Below, piece by piece: positions 28,224-37,787 of a stretch of 64,000 bases of DNA. Source of the DNA: Bacteroidota bacterium (GTDB lineage Bacteria > Bacteroidota > Bacteroidia > Chitinophagales > Saprospiraceae); contig JANSWP010000002.1 in NCBI GenBank assembly GCA_024743405.1, forward strand, positions 168,396-232,395, given 5' to 3'. A model generated the notes under the pieces. That model made no database searches and was not told the origin of the DNA. It was given only the letters and a program-made list of their open reading frames with translations. The stretch's first letter is position 1; each line of letters opens with the position of its first letter. The translations under genes were made by a program, and so were the position numbers.

Positions 28224-30686
28224 ATGCGAGTTCCTACTTATCTTTCATTAATTATTTTAATATTTTTTTGCTCTAGTACACTCTTCGCAAATACCAATGA
28301 CCCCATTTCCGAAAAAACAAAGGCGATGAAGTCTTTTTCTGGCTATTTCGATTTTTATTGGGATGATCAAGAAGGCAAAATCTGGCTTGAAATAGACAAA
28401 TTGGATACGGAATTTTTGTATGTTAATTCACTCCCAGCAGGAATTGGATCCAATGATATCGGCTTAGATAGAGGTCAATTAGGACGGGATCGCGTAGTGA
28501 AATTTTTCCGAAGTGGAAACAAAGTATTACTAACCCATGTGAATTATAAATATCGTGCAGAAAGTGACAACCCAGATGAACGAAAATCAGTTGAGGAAGC
28601 ATTCGCTCAGTCGGTTCTTTGGGGCTTTAAGGTCGAAATCAAACATGAAAATAGAGTGCTTGTAGATGCCACTGATTTTTTCATGAGAGATGCGCATAAT
28701 GTCATTCAAAAACTTAAGCAAACAGATCAAGGAACCTATAAATTAGAAAGCTCTCGATCTGCCATTTACCTTCCAAGAACGAAAAGCTTTCCAAACAATA
28801 CAGAATTCGAAGCAATTCTTACATTCAAGGGAGAACCTAAAGGTAAGTGGATTAAATCAGTAACCCCTTCACCTGAGGCAGTCACGGTTCGACAACATCA
28901 TTCCTTCATAAAACTTCCAGATGACGATTACAAACCGCGCCTTTTTGATCCTAGAAGTGGATTTAACAATATCAGTTTTCAAGACTATGCCACTCCAATT
29001 GGAACACCACTCACTCGAAGATTTATTAATCGACATCGATTAGAAAAAAAGAATCCAAATGCGGAAAGAAGTGAGGCTGTCGAACCCATTGTTTATTATT
29101 TAGATCGTGGAGCCCCTGAACCCGTAAAATCAGCCTTAATGGAGGGAGCAAAATGGTGGAATCAAGCTTTTGAAGCAGCTGGTTATATCAATGCATTTCA
29201 AGTAAAGGAATTACCTCCAGAAGCAGATCCTATGGATGTTAGATATAATTTAATTCAATGGGTACATCGTTCGACCAGAGGGTGGTCTTATGGAAGTTCT
29301 GTTTCCGATCCAAGAACTGGTGAAATCATTAAAGGACATGTTTCATTAGGCTCTTTGAGAGTTCGACAAGATTTTATGATTGCACAAGGCTTGATTCCCG
29401 CTTATGAGAAAGATGGCTTTACGCCTGATCCAAAACTATTGGAGATGGCTTTAGCAAGATTGAGGCAATTATCCGCACATGAAGTTGGTCATACAATCGG
29501 ACTAGCTCATAATTTTGCAGCAAGTGTTAATAATCGTTCATCTGTCATGGACTATCCACATCCTTATTTTACTTTAGACACAGATGGAAATATAAATTTT
29601 GAGAAGGCTTATGACGATAAAATTGGGGAATGGGACAAGCGAACTATTTTATATGGTTATCAGGATTTTCCGGAAGGAATAGATGAAGAAACTTCCTTAA
29701 AAAGTATTTTAAAAGAGAATATCTCAATGGGTCTACATTATATTTCTGATCGTGATGCTCGTCCCCCACATGGAGCACATCCCTATGGGCACCTTTGGGA
29801 CAATGGTAATACACCGATGGAAGATTTGGAAAGATTAAAATCTATCAGAGCAATGGCCTTAAATAATTTTGGAATTAATAATATTCCAAAAGGCGCTCCA
29901 ATGGCTGATCTAGAAAGGGTATTAGTTCCATTATATTTAATGCATCGCTATCAGGTAGAGGCTGTTTCAAAATTAATTGGGGGAGTTAATTACACTTATG
30001 CTATTAATGGAGATGGACAAACCACCAATGAACCAATTGATGATGAAACCCAAACGAATGCAGTTCAGGCTTTACTATCAACTTTGGATTCAGACTTTTT
30101 GAAGCTTCCTGAAAACATCATCAATTTGATAGCCCCTCAACCAATTGGCTACGATAGAGATAGAGAATTATTCAAAACGTATACAGGCCTAACATTTGAT
30201 CCTTTAGCAGCTGCTGAGAGTAGTATAAATAACACCTTGAAGTTTTTGTTAAACCCTCAAAGATTGGCTAGGTTAGAAGAACAATATGCGCGTTCGAAAG
30301 GAAAAAGGACTTTAAATACGCAACAACTTATTGAGCTATTGTATTCGAAAATCCTCGGGAATATCACCAAAGACCCTATGCAAATCGAGATAGAACGAAT
30401 TATCGAGAGACTGACCATTCAACATTTATTGGCATTAGCTAGTAATCGTCAAATCAACCAGCAAGTAGCTGCTATTGCGCGGCAAGAAGTTTATGATGTC
30501 GAATGGCAATTTGAAAGTATGATTTCAAAAAAGGATTTAGATTGGGAAATGAAATCACACTATAACTATATACTCAACGAAATCAAATTATTTAAAGAGC
30601 ATAAAATGAATTTTCAACTACCTACCATACCCAAAATGCCCGAAGGTTCTCCAATAGGATGTGGTCACCAACATTGGACAAATTAG
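28224..30686 (+). CDS. Large zinc-dependent metalloprotease (DUF5117/DUF4953 type)
   Basis: About 820 residues from the ATG at 28224, which gives a clean signal peptide (TLFANTND); an upstream TTG in frame would bury it. The N-terminal region (30-200) matches DUF5117. The zinc site HEVGHTIGLAHNF and the downstream Met-turn-like SVMDYP give a metzincin-like active site (about residue 425-450). The C-terminal half is helical. These secreted proteases are common in Bacteroidota; their targets are not known. A strong terminator follows. Confidence 0.85.
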   Translation: MRVPTYLSLIILIFFCSSTLFANTNDPISEKTKAMKSFSGYFDFYWDDQEGKIWLEIDKLDTEFLYVNSLPAGIGSNDIGLDRGQLGRDRVVKFFRSGNKVLLTHVNYKYRAESDNPDERKSVEEAFAQSVLWGFKVEIKHENRVLVDATDFFMRDAHNVIQKLKQTDQGTYKLESSRSAIYLPRTKSFPNNTEFEAILTFKGEPKGKWIKSVTPSPEAVTVRQHHSFIKLPDDDYKPRLFDPRSGFNNISFQDYATPIGTPLTRRFINRHRLEKKNPNAERSEAVEPIVYYLDRGAPEPVKSALMEGAKWWNQAFEAAGYINAFQVKELPPEADPMDVRYNLIQWVHRSTRGWSYGSSVSDPRTGEIIKGHVSLGSLRVRQDFMIAQGLIPAYEKDGFTPDPKLLEMALARLRQLSAHEVGHTIGLAHNFAASVNNRSSVMDYPHPYFTLDTDGNINFEKAYDDKIGEWDKRTILYGYQDFPEGIDEETSLKSILKENISMGLHYISDRDARPPHGAHPYGHLWDNGNTPMEDLERLKSIRAMALNNFGINNIPKGAPMADLERVLVPLYLMHRYQVEAVSKLIGGVNYTYAINGDGQTTNEPIDDETQTNAVQALLSTLDSDFLKLPENIINLIAPQPIGYDRDRELFKTYTGLTFDPLAAAESSINNTLKFLLNPQRLARLEEQYARSKGKRTLNTQQLIELLYSKILGNITKDPMQIEIERIIERLTIQHLLALASNRQINQQVAAIARQEVYDVEWQFESMISKKDLDWEMKSHYNYILNEIKLFKEHKMNFQLPTIPKMPEGSPIGCGHQHWTN

Positions 30687-30704
30687 TTGCTTTTGAAAAA
30701 CAGC

Positions 30705-30750
30705 AAGCCTCCTAAAAATTTAAACAACTTTTAGGAGGCTTTTTATTTTG
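30705..30750 (+). terminator. Rho-independent terminator
   Basis: A 13-bp stem, 30705-30717 with 30729-30741, followed by TTTTTATTTT. It ends the metalloprotease transcript. Confidence 0.92.
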
Positions 30751-30771
30751 AAAATACTGGAGACGTAATTC

Positions 30772-30897
30772 TTAGAAAGTCAAATCAAAATTGTACCAGT
30801 ATACGTATAAGATAACAATCATAATGAAAAGAAAATATAAAAGGAACCACATTAAGAAATTTCCTTTTTTACCGGCATTATTAATATTGTCAGCCAT
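30772..30897 (-). CDS. Small single-span membrane protein (41 residues)
   Basis: A short reading frame with an ATG at 30897: a polar N-terminus MADNINNAGKKGN followed by a long hydrophobic helix (about residues 14-34, rich in L, F, I, V) and a short aromatic end YWYNFDLTF. A perfect Bacteroidota -7 element (TACTTTTG) lies 51 bases upstream. Similar tiny membrane proteins are often missed. The opposite strand also encodes a short hydrophobic frame, so ribosome profiling or conservation is needed for certainty. Confidence 0.5.
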   Translation of the reverse strand: MADNINNAGKKGNFLMWFLLYFLFIMIVILYVYWYNFDLTF

Positions 30898-30947
30898 TTT
30901 GATATATATTTTAGATTATGTTTAAAACTAGTTTTTAAATAATGATA

Positions 30948-30955
30948 CAAAAGTA
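30948..30955 (-). promoter_or_regulatory. Candidate promoter (-7 TACTTTTG) of the small membrane protein
   Basis: An exact TAnnTTTG match on the minus strand. The -33 region at the usual spacing is T-rich (TTTTT) but lacks a clear TTG. Confidence 0.4.
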
Positions 30956-31418
30956 AGGCCCGTATGGGAAAGATAAAAATTGACTATTCAAAAGTTCAAA
31001 GTTTAAATAGAGTATAAATTATTTTTTGCGAAAAAGTGACTTATTTTTAATTCTATAGTCTTAGATTTATAATCAATAAAGCTTGATTACTAAATCGAAA
31101 CAAAAAAATTAGATTAAATCAATTTGATTAAATATTTTTTTTGCGTAATATTTATTTACAATCAATATTTATCTCATCCTAACTTGTAAAATCAATACTA
31201 TATTTAAGCACTTAATAACCATAACAATATAATTAAGCAATTTCTTTTTTATATTTAGAACGACTTCCTTAATTTGTGGTTTTAACATTAACATAATCAT
31301 ATCCTTTATCAAACGATATACTAAAATATCTCTCATAAGCAATGCGCTTATAATTACTTAACAATCAACAAATTAACACACTTAACTATTGGTGAATTCT
31401 TTCTAAATTAAAATTATT
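30956..31418. other. AT-rich upstream region of the OmpA gene
   Basis: About 460 bases of very AT-rich DNA before the OmpA start at 31419. A near-match to the -7 consensus (TTAATTTG) occurs around 31270-31280. No ORF or RNA gene was seen. The length suggests a regulated or long 5' leader. Confidence 0.4.
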
Positions 31419-32531
31419 ATGAAGAAATCAACTATGCTTGTTCTTGCTGTTTTATTTACAGCTTCTTATGGTTTTTCACAAATTGAAGGTCTTCCGCCTA
31501 ATCCGGAGGCTGGAAAATGCTATGTTCGTTGCGTTACACCTGACGTTTATGAAACAGAAGAAAAACGAATTATGACTCGTCCTGCTTACAAGCAGTATGA
31601 AGTTATCCCTGCAGAATATAAAAATGTTGAGGAAACAATCATGATCAAACCTGCCAGCAAGCGGTACGTTTATCACCCTGCTGAATATAGAACTGTAACG
31701 GAAGAGATTCAAATCGAAGACCCTTACAATGAAATCAGTATTACACCTGCAAGTTTCGCTGGCGCATCTGAAAGAATTGAAATTCGCCCACAATTGGTCA
31801 AATATGAATACCAAGCGAATTTTGATAACTGTGATTCAGTTGACCCTAGAGATTGTATGGTTATCTGTGCAGTTGAATACCCAGCAGAATACAGAAATGT
31901 TGTCACTCAGGTTCTTGACCAAGCAGCAGCTATCAACAAAACTCAAAGAGGTGGTAAAACAATTACCATTGAAAAAGAAGAGTTGGTAAAAGAAGCTTAC
32001 TGCGAAGAAATCAACATCGATGCTGAATACACTACCATCACAAAACGTGTATTAGTAAAAGATGAAGAAGTTAGAGAAATGGATGTTCCTGCTGATTATG
32101 CAGTTGAAACTATTGAAACTTTAACTACTAAAGGTGGTGTTGCTAAATGGGAAGAAATTGACTGCGAATTGAAAGATTATAATGTATTGCCTATTTTCTA
32201 CGAATTAGGAAGTGCTCGTTTGACTTCTGATTCTCGTAGTGTAATTGATGATAAATTATTGTCTTTGATGCGTGAGAAGCCACTAATTCGTATCGAAATT
32301 AGCTCTCATACTGACTCAAGAGGTTCTTCTACAAGTAACCAAGCCCTTTCTCAAAGAAGAGCTGAATCTGTTGTTAGCTATTTGATTAACAGAGGTATCA
32401 AAAAAAGTCGTTTGGTTGCAACTGGATATGGCGAAACTCGCTTGAAAAACCGTTGTGCTGATGGCGTTGACTGTTCAGAAGCGGAACACCAGCAAAATCG
32501 TCGTACTGAATTCCGTGTTATTGGCGGATAA
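31419..32531 (+). CDS. OmpA-family outer-membrane protein with about 23-residue repeats
   Basis: 370 residues: signal peptide (YGFSQ), a repeat region (about 28-235), then an OmpA peptidoglycan-binding domain (about 250-370; ISSHTDSRGSS, RRAESVVSYL, NRRTEFRVIGG). The repeats share a P-A-E-Y-x-x-V-x-E-x-I-x-I-K pattern, for example PAEYKNVEETIMIKPA, PAEYRTVTEEIQIE and PADYAVETIETLT. The OmpA domain carries the phylum-typical double-cysteine loop CADGVDCSEAEH. The repeats probably build an extended beta-rich stalk; no barrel is evident. Plain, regular codon use suggests high expression. A strong terminator follows. Confidence 0.85.
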   Translation: MKKSTMLVLAVLFTASYGFSQIEGLPPNPEAGKCYVRCVTPDVYETEEKRIMTRPAYKQYEVIPAEYKNVEETIMIKPASKRYVYHPAEYRTVTEEIQIEDPYNEISITPASFAGASERIEIRPQLVKYEYQANFDNCDSVDPRDCMVICAVEYPAEYRNVVTQVLDQAAAINKTQRGGKTITIEKEELVKEAYCEEINIDAEYTTITKRVLVKDEEVREMDVPADYAVETIETLTTKGGVAKWEEIDCELKDYNVLPIFYELGSARLTSDSRSVIDDKLLSLMREKPLIRIEISSHTDSRGSSTSNQALSQRRAESVVSYLINRGIKKSRLVATGYGETRLKNRCADGVDCSEAEHQQNRRTEFRVIGG

Positions 32532-32567
32532 TTCTCCCAATAATCATAAGTCTTAAAAGGCTACCTT

Positions 32568-32602
32568 ACGGGCAAATCGCATTTCGATTTGCCCGTTTTT
32601 TA
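32568..32602 (+). terminator. Rho-independent terminator of the OmpA gene
   Basis: A perfect 12-bp stem, ACGGGCAAATCG (32568-32579) with CGATTTGCCCGT (32585-32596), and a T6 tail. Confidence 0.93.
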
Positions 32603-32744
32603 TTCCGATAATTGGGAAATAAATTTCTAGAACATATTGGAATTAGCAGCGTTTACAATTTGACTGAAGCAATTCAATAAATTAATTGCACCATGTGAGA
32701 TTTTTTGGCGGATTTTTTCTTAGAAAATTATTGACTAAAACTCT

Positions 32745-33350
32745 ATGGCAAAATACACAGAACCTACTTTTTATTTTGATTTTCAAAATCCGGATATTCA
32801 AGACTTTGTTAAAAGAATAACCTCTGTTAATCAAACTCAAAAGGAAAAAGCCCTCTCAATTTATTACGCCGTTAGAGATAACTGGAAATACAACCCATAT
32901 CATGTTTCCAAAGAAGCCAAAGCCTATAAAGCCAGTCAAATCTTTAATCGAGACGCTGGTCATTGTATTGATAAGACCATTTTAATGATTGCAGCTTGTC
33001 GTGCGGTAGGAATCCCCGCACGAATCTGTCTGGCTAAAGTTCGAAATCACATTGCTACTGAAAAATTAGTTGAAAAACTAGGTACCGATGAGTTATTTCC
33101 CCATGGATATGCTGAAATTTATCTAGAAGGTAAATGGATAAAATCTACGCCTGTATTCAACAAATCCTTATGTTATTATCTGAACGTGACGCCTCTAGAA
33201 TTTGATGGAAAAAACGACTCCATCTTTCAGGAATTTGACAAAGAAGGCGGTTCCTTTATGGAATATCTTGAAGAATATGGTAATTTTGAGGATGTTCCGT
33301 TGGATTTTATGCACCGTTTAATGAAGTCGTATTATCCACATTTTTTCTGA
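32745..33350 (+). CDS. Transglutaminase-like family protein
   Basis: 201 residues, cytoplasmic. The transglutaminase core has Cys in AGHCIDKT and His in PHGYAEIYLEGKW. The position usually holding the catalytic Asp reads KSTPVFN, so the canonical Asp is replaced by Thr or moved. It lies 28 bases before the E1 gene on the same strand and is probably co-transcribed. Bacterial members may be peptidases or non-catalytic; the function is not assigned. Confidence 0.75.
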   Translation: MAKYTEPTFYFDFQNPDIQDFVKRITSVNQTQKEKALSIYYAVRDNWKYNPYHVSKEAKAYKASQIFNRDAGHCIDKTILMIAACRAVGIPARICLAKVRNHIATEKLVEKLGTDELFPHGYAEIYLEGKWIKSTPVFNKSLCYYLNVTPLEFDGKNDSIFQEFDKEGGSFMEYLEEYGNFEDVPLDFMHRLMKSYYPHFF

Positions 33351-33378
33351 TTTTTAATTTAATAGTGTCCTAACCAAT

Positions 33379-35451
33379 ATGATCGAAACCAAATCCCTGA
33401 TTTCAAAGGAAATCCTTTTAAATGCCTTTCGTCTAATGTGTACTGCAAAAACAATGACGGAGGTCTATGAAGAAAATTTTAAATTTGTTTCTAAATATGT
33501 TCATGCGACTTCAAGGGGGCATGAAGCCATTCAAATAGCCCTTGGTTTACAACTCCAACCACAAGATTTTGTATCTCCATACTATCGTGACGATTCTATT
33601 TTATTGAGTATAGGCATGTCGCCTTATGACCTTATGCTTCAACTAATGGCAAAACGTGATGATCCGTTTTCTGGAGGTCGGTCGTATTATTGTCATCCTA
33701 GTTTAAAAGACGAAGATAAACCTAAAATTATTCATCAGTCATCGGCAACAGGTATGCAAGCAATTCCAACCACGGGAATTGCAATGGGCATTCAATACAA
33801 AGAGAAGGAAGGTCTGAGTGATTGGTTGGAGGGTGAAAGCCCCGTTGTCATTTGTTCTTTAGGAGATGCTTCTGTTACGGAAGGAGAAGTTGCCGAAGCC
33901 CTGCAAATGAGCGCATTAAAGCAATTTCCAATTTTGTTTTTAGTTCAGGATAATGGATGGGATATTTCTGCAAATGCCGAGGAAACACGTGCACAAAATG
34001 CCGCTGAATATGCAAAAGGATTCCATGGAATAGAAGCAAAAAGTATTGAGGGAAATGACTTTTACGAATGTTATACCACATTATCTGATGTCATCAAAAC
34101 CATTCGCAAAGAACGCAGACCATTCCTAGTTCATGCAAAAGTTCCTTTATTAAATCATCATACTTCCGGAGTCAGGATGGAATGGTATCGAGACGATTTA
34201 GTAGAACACAAATTGAGAGATCCATATCCAATTTTAAAAGGACAATTAATTGATGAAGGCGTAACAGCACAAAAATTAGAAACAATAGAGAAAGAAGTTC
34301 GGGAAATAGTTATAGCTGATTTTAAAGAAGCAAAGAAAGCAGAAGATCCTCGTCCAGAAGATTTATTTGATCACGATTTTGCACCTACTCCCATTACAGA
34401 GGAAAAGGGTGAAAGAACCCCTAAGAACGGAGAAGTAAAAGTCATGGTTGATTGTGCACTTTTGGCAGTTGAAGAAATCATGCAAAAAGATTCAGCGTCA
34501 TTGCTTTATGGGCAGGATGTTGGAGGTCGTTTAGGTGGCGTCTTTAGAGAAGCCGCGACACTCGCACAAAAATTTGGGGACAACCGAGTATTCAACACCC
34601 CCATACAAGAGGCCTTTATCATTGGCAGTACAGTTGGCATGTCTGCGGTAGGTTTAAAGCCATTTGTTGAGGTACAATTTGCCGATTACATTTGGCCGGG
34701 GTTGAATCAATTATTTACAGAAGTCAGTAGATCGTGTTATTTGTCAAATGGAAAATGGCCTGTAAGTTGTGTCATTCGAGTACCGATCGGTGCTTATGGA
34801 AGTGGTGGTCCTTATCATTCTTCAAGTGTTGAATCTGTTTTGACAAATATTAGAGGTATAAAAATCGCTTATCCTAGCAATGGTGCTGATCTAAAAGGCT
34901 TAATGAAAGCAGCTTATTATGATCCAAATCCAGTAGTCATTTTGGAACATAAAGGGCTTTACTGGTCAAAAGTTAGAGGAACTGAAACTGCAAAATGTAT
35001 CATGCCAGATGAAGACTATGTCATTCCTTTTGGCAAGGCTCGCACAGTACTGGAAGCAGATGAAGATCAAATTCAAAAAGGTAATTCAATTGGGATAATA
35101 TCCTATGGAATGGGCATTCATTGGGCACTAAATGCAGCGAAAAATTTTAATCAAAAAGTAGAAATATTAGATTTAAGAACCCTATTTCCATTGGACGAAA
35201 ACGCAATTTTTGAACTAGCAAAAAGACATGGAAAAATATTAGTTATTACGGAAGAATCGGTTAATAATACCTTCGCCCAGAGCATATCAGCTCGAATTCA
35301 AGAAAATTGTTTTGAATATTTGGATGCACCTGTTCGGACAATGGGCGCTGAAAACATGCCTGCGATTCCTTTAAATATGACCTTAGAACAAACAATTATT
35401 CCGTCTATTGAAAAAGTTGAAATAGCGATAGAAAAACTAATAGGCTATTGA
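33379..35451 (+). CDS. Fused alpha-keto-acid dehydrogenase E1 (alpha + beta)
   Basis: 690 residues. The N-terminal half (about 1-330) is the E1 alpha thiamine-diphosphate domain: YYRDDSILLSIG, the GDASVTEGEVAEALQ metal motif and DNGWDIS. The C-terminal half (about 355-690) is the transketolase-like beta domain: GQDVGGRLGGVFREA, FNTPIQEAFIIG, AYPSNGADLKGL and LDLRTLFPLD. Such fusions in Bacteroidota probably decarboxylate branched-chain keto acids and feed an E2 subunit, which is not in the window. The stop is one base away from the stop of the opposite gene. Confidence 0.9.
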   Translation: MIETKSLISKEILLNAFRLMCTAKTMTEVYEENFKFVSKYVHATSRGHEAIQIALGLQLQPQDFVSPYYRDDSILLSIGMSPYDLMLQLMAKRDDPFSGGRSYYCHPSLKDEDKPKIIHQSSATGMQAIPTTGIAMGIQYKEKEGLSDWLEGESPVVICSLGDASVTEGEVAEALQMSALKQFPILFLVQDNGWDISANAEETRAQNAAEYAKGFHGIEAKSIEGNDFYECYTTLSDVIKTIRKERRPFLVHAKVPLLNHHTSGVRMEWYRDDLVEHKLRDPYPILKGQLIDEGVTAQKLETIEKEVREIVIADFKEAKKAEDPRPEDLFDHDFAPTPITEEKGERTPKNGEVKVMVDCALLAVEEIMQKDSASLLYGQDVGGRLGGVFREAATLAQKFGDNRVFNTPIQEAFIIGSTVGMSAVGLKPFVEVQFADYIWPGLNQLFTEVSRSCYLSNGKWPVSCVIRVPIGAYGSGGPYHSSSVESVLTNIRGIKIAYPSNGADLKGLMKAAYYDPNPVVILEHKGLYWSKVRGTETAKCIMPDEDYVIPFGKARTVLEADEDQIQKGNSIGIISYGMGIHWALNAAKNFNQKVEILDLRTLFPLDENAIFELAKRHGKILVITEESVNNTFAQSISARIQENCFEYLDAPVRTMGAENMPAIPLNMTLEQTIIPSIEKVEIAIEKLIGY

Positions 35452-35452
35452 T

Positions 35453-36718
35453 TTAGTCTACTTCTTCTTGAGGATGTATTTTTATCATGCGGATCGTCTC
35501 AATTTTAGTATCACTAACTAACTCTAAAATAAACTTAAATCCACCTAATTCAATTTCTGCACCCTGCTCAGGAATTTTCTCCGTAGTCATAACAATGTAA
35601 CCTGAGAGTGTATGGAATTTTTCATCCTCAGGGAGGGAAAGAATAGGGTATTTTTCATTCAAATAATCTAACTCAAGCCGACCCGAAAAGATAAACTCAT
35701 CATCTGATATTTGCTGTTCTATGTGGTCTTCTTGATCATGTTCATCATCAATTTCCCCAAAAATTTCTTCTAAAATATCCTCTAACGTAATAATGCCTGC
35801 CGTACCTCCAAATTCATCTACAACCCACGCGATATTAATTTTGTTTTTAATAAAATAATTCAATAACCCCTTAACACGCATCACCTCAGGCACAATAGGA
35901 ATATCAAGAATGAGTTTTCTAATTGATTTTGGTTGTTCTAACATTTGTTGGTGATGAACATATCCTAAAACATTATCAATATCCTCTTTATAAACGATGA
36001 TTCTTGAAAGATTTGTTTCTCTAAAAATTTGAACTAAATCCACCACACTTTCAGATATTTCAATACTCTCAATCTCAGGTCTAGGAACCATACATTCTTT
36101 TACTTTTACCTCTCTCAAATAAAGCGCCTTTTCAAATAACTCAGTGTCAATTTCATCCTCAGAATCCGTCCTGCTACTTTTAATGAAATTCTCCAAATCC
36201 AGCCTAGTAAAAGCATATTCATCTTGCTCCACCTTTCCTTTGATAATAAGTCGAAGCAAAAGCGTTGACAGTTTTGTCATGAGCTTGGAAGGGATAGCCA
36301 AGATAAATTTTATGAAACGAAGTGGGTAAGCAAGGAAATAAAGAATGCTATCAGGATAGAGTCTGAAAAGTGTTTTTGGAAGAAATTCCCCAAAAATCAA
36401 CACGACCAATGTGACCAAGATTGCCTGGATAAGCAGCGAAAAGACCTCTGTTTCAATACTCAAATAATCTTTAATGAAAGATTCGAGTGGAATAGCCATC
36501 AATACAGTGAAGGTGACTAAAGCGATATTATTGCCCACCAACATCGTCCCTAAAAAATCGGAGGGGTTATCATAAAAAGCACCTAAAATTTTTCCCCTTC
36601 GAGAGCCTTTTTTCTTTTTTAATTCTATTACTAACTTACTCGCTGAAATAAAAGCAATTTCGGTACCCGAAAACAACGCAGAAAGTAAAAGCGAAATTAA
36701 AATCCAAGTTAAAATCAT
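35453..36718 (-). CDS. CNNM/CorC (HlyC) family transporter, GldE-related
   Basis: 421 residues. A DUF21 membrane domain (about 1-170) precedes paired CBS domains (about 190-320, MVPRPEIESIEI and VDEFGGTAGIITLEDILEEI) and a CorC_HlyC C-terminal domain (330-415). Family members are tied to Mg2+/Co2+ efflux; the Bacteroidota gliding protein GldE belongs to the same family. It follows lptC by 79 bases, a common order in this phylum. Confidence 0.85.
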   Translation of the reverse strand: MILTWILISLLLSALFSGTEIAFISASKLVIELKKKKGSRRGKILGAFYDNPSDFLGTMLVGNNIALVTFTVLMAIPLESFIKDYLSIETEVFSLLIQAILVTLVVLIFGEFLPKTLFRLYPDSILYFLAYPLRFIKFILAIPSKLMTKLSTLLLRLIIKGKVEQDEYAFTRLDLENFIKSSRTDSEDEIDTELFEKALYLREVKVKECMVPRPEIESIEISESVVDLVQIFRETNLSRIIVYKEDIDNVLGYVHHQQMLEQPKSIRKLILDIPIVPEVMRVKGLLNYFIKNKINIAWVVDEFGGTAGIITLEDILEEIFGEIDDEHDQEDHIEQQISDDEFIFSGRLELDYLNEKYPILSLPEDEKFHTLSGYIVMTTEKIPEQGAEIELGGFKFILELVSDTKIETIRMIKIHPQEEVD

Positions 36719-36797
36719 TGCTGGAAGTTATCAGTTTCTCTACTCAATTTTTGAGTTTTTCAATTATATAAAACTCAAAAATCGGGTTGGAAAACAT

Positions 36798-37388
36798 TTA
36801 ATTTTCGTCTTTTAATTGATTGGCTTTGATGCGCCCTTCTATAGCATTTATTTTGTATTCCGTAAAGTCTTGATTCGATTCAAAACCGTAACCATAAATG
36901 ATTTCTTGTTCGCGAATAATCGTGACAAACTTATTTGTATAAACCCGATCTGCTTCCTCTTCCCAAATCAATTCTTCTGTCTCCAATCGCTCCTTTTTCT
37001 GACTTACCCACACCACACTATCTCGAATGATAATTTTATTTTCCTTTTCGTACCTAAGAGCATTCTTAGCTGTTAGGTGACTGGCTACGCCTCCTCTATC
37101 TCCAAAGAACTCAACATCGATACCATCTGGAAATTCTTGATGTGGATTTCGCTTATCTAAATGTCTCAACAGCGTAGGACTTATGATTTTTACTCGCACA
37201 ATAGCAGAATCACTATAAAGCATTTCAATCCCTTTTGCTGTTTCAATCATCACTTCATTTTTATCAACAAAACGTTGAACCTCTACTATATCATTTTCGC
37301 AAGAAGAACATAAGAAAATAATGAATATCAAAACATTAAAAATGGAGACCACCTTCACAATTTTTTTGTCTTTAAAAATTTTATTCAT
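36798..37388 (-). CDS. lptC: LptC-like LPS export lipoprotein
   Basis: 196 residues with a lipoprotein-type signal ending in LCSSC (basic N-terminus, then about 15 hydrophobic residues). The single beta-jellyroll (about 40-180; TAKNALRYEKENKIIIRDSVVW, ELIWEEEADRVYTNKFV) matches LptC of the LPS bridge. LptC receives LPS from LptB2FG and passes it to LptA. Six bases separate it from the SET gene upstream, so they share a transcript. Confidence 0.82.
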   Translation of the reverse strand: MNKIFKDKKIVKVVSIFNVLIFIIFLCSSCENDIVEVQRFVDKNEVMIETAKGIEMLYSDSAIVRVKIISPTLLRHLDKRNPHQEFPDGIDVEFFGDRGGVASHLTAKNALRYEKENKIIIRDSVVWVSQKKERLETEELIWEEEADRVYTNKFVTIIREQEIIYGYGFESNQDFTEYKINAIEGRIKANQLKDEN

Positions 37389-37394
37389 AAAAAA

Positions 37395-37787
37395 TCAATC
37401 ATTCTTTTTATCAAACCAAACTGGTTTTTCATCGCCAGCCTCGCCATTATAATTTACGGTTATTTCATCGCCAGCATTTATTTCTTGGATACAGAAAAAA
37501 TCAATAGTCTTATTTAATAAATCCAACTCATATCGCGCATTTGGGTGATAATCGTGATTATAAAGAGACCCATACCCTAAACATATCGCGCATTTTTTTT
37601 GCTTTTTTCCCCATAAAAAATAATAGTTAAAGAGAACTGTATTATCAATGATTTTCAGCTCCTTTCTAGGCATTACGATGACTGGGCAAATTTCAATTAA
37701 ATCTCCTGTATAAATGGACTGAGAAGTAAAAACCCCTCGTCCTTTTGATTCACTCTCTGCGACATAAAGAAAAGGAAGCTTTTGCAT
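37395..37787 (-). CDS. SET-domain protein, putative lysine methyltransferase
   Basis: 130 residues, nearly only a SET domain: SKGRGVFTSQSIYTGDLIEI, the knot motif NHDYHPNARYE, and GDEITVNYNGE. These contribute the S-adenosylmethionine and lysine-channel residues. The protein is short and lacks the usual post-SET cysteines, although CxxC-like KKCAICLG is present. Bacterial SET proteins methylate ribosomal or other proteins; the target is unknown. It lies 6 bases before lptC. Confidence 0.85.
   Translation of the reverse strand: MQKLPFLYVAESESKGRGVFTSQSIYTGDLIEICPVIVMPRKELKIIDNTVLFNYYFLWGKKQKKCAICLGYGSLYNHDYHPNARYELDLLNKTIDFFCIQEINAGDEITVNYNGEAGDEKPVWFDKKND

Noticed and set aside
30824..30925. 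33-residue hydrophobic frame on the plus strand opposite the small membrane protein
   Set aside because: It overlaps the minus-strand frame almost completely and has no promoter element; hydrophobic AT-rich antisense frames arise by chance.
35449..35455. Stop-to-stop spacing of one base between E1 and CorC genes
   Set aside because: Tight convergence is real but common in compact genomes; no functional claim follows.
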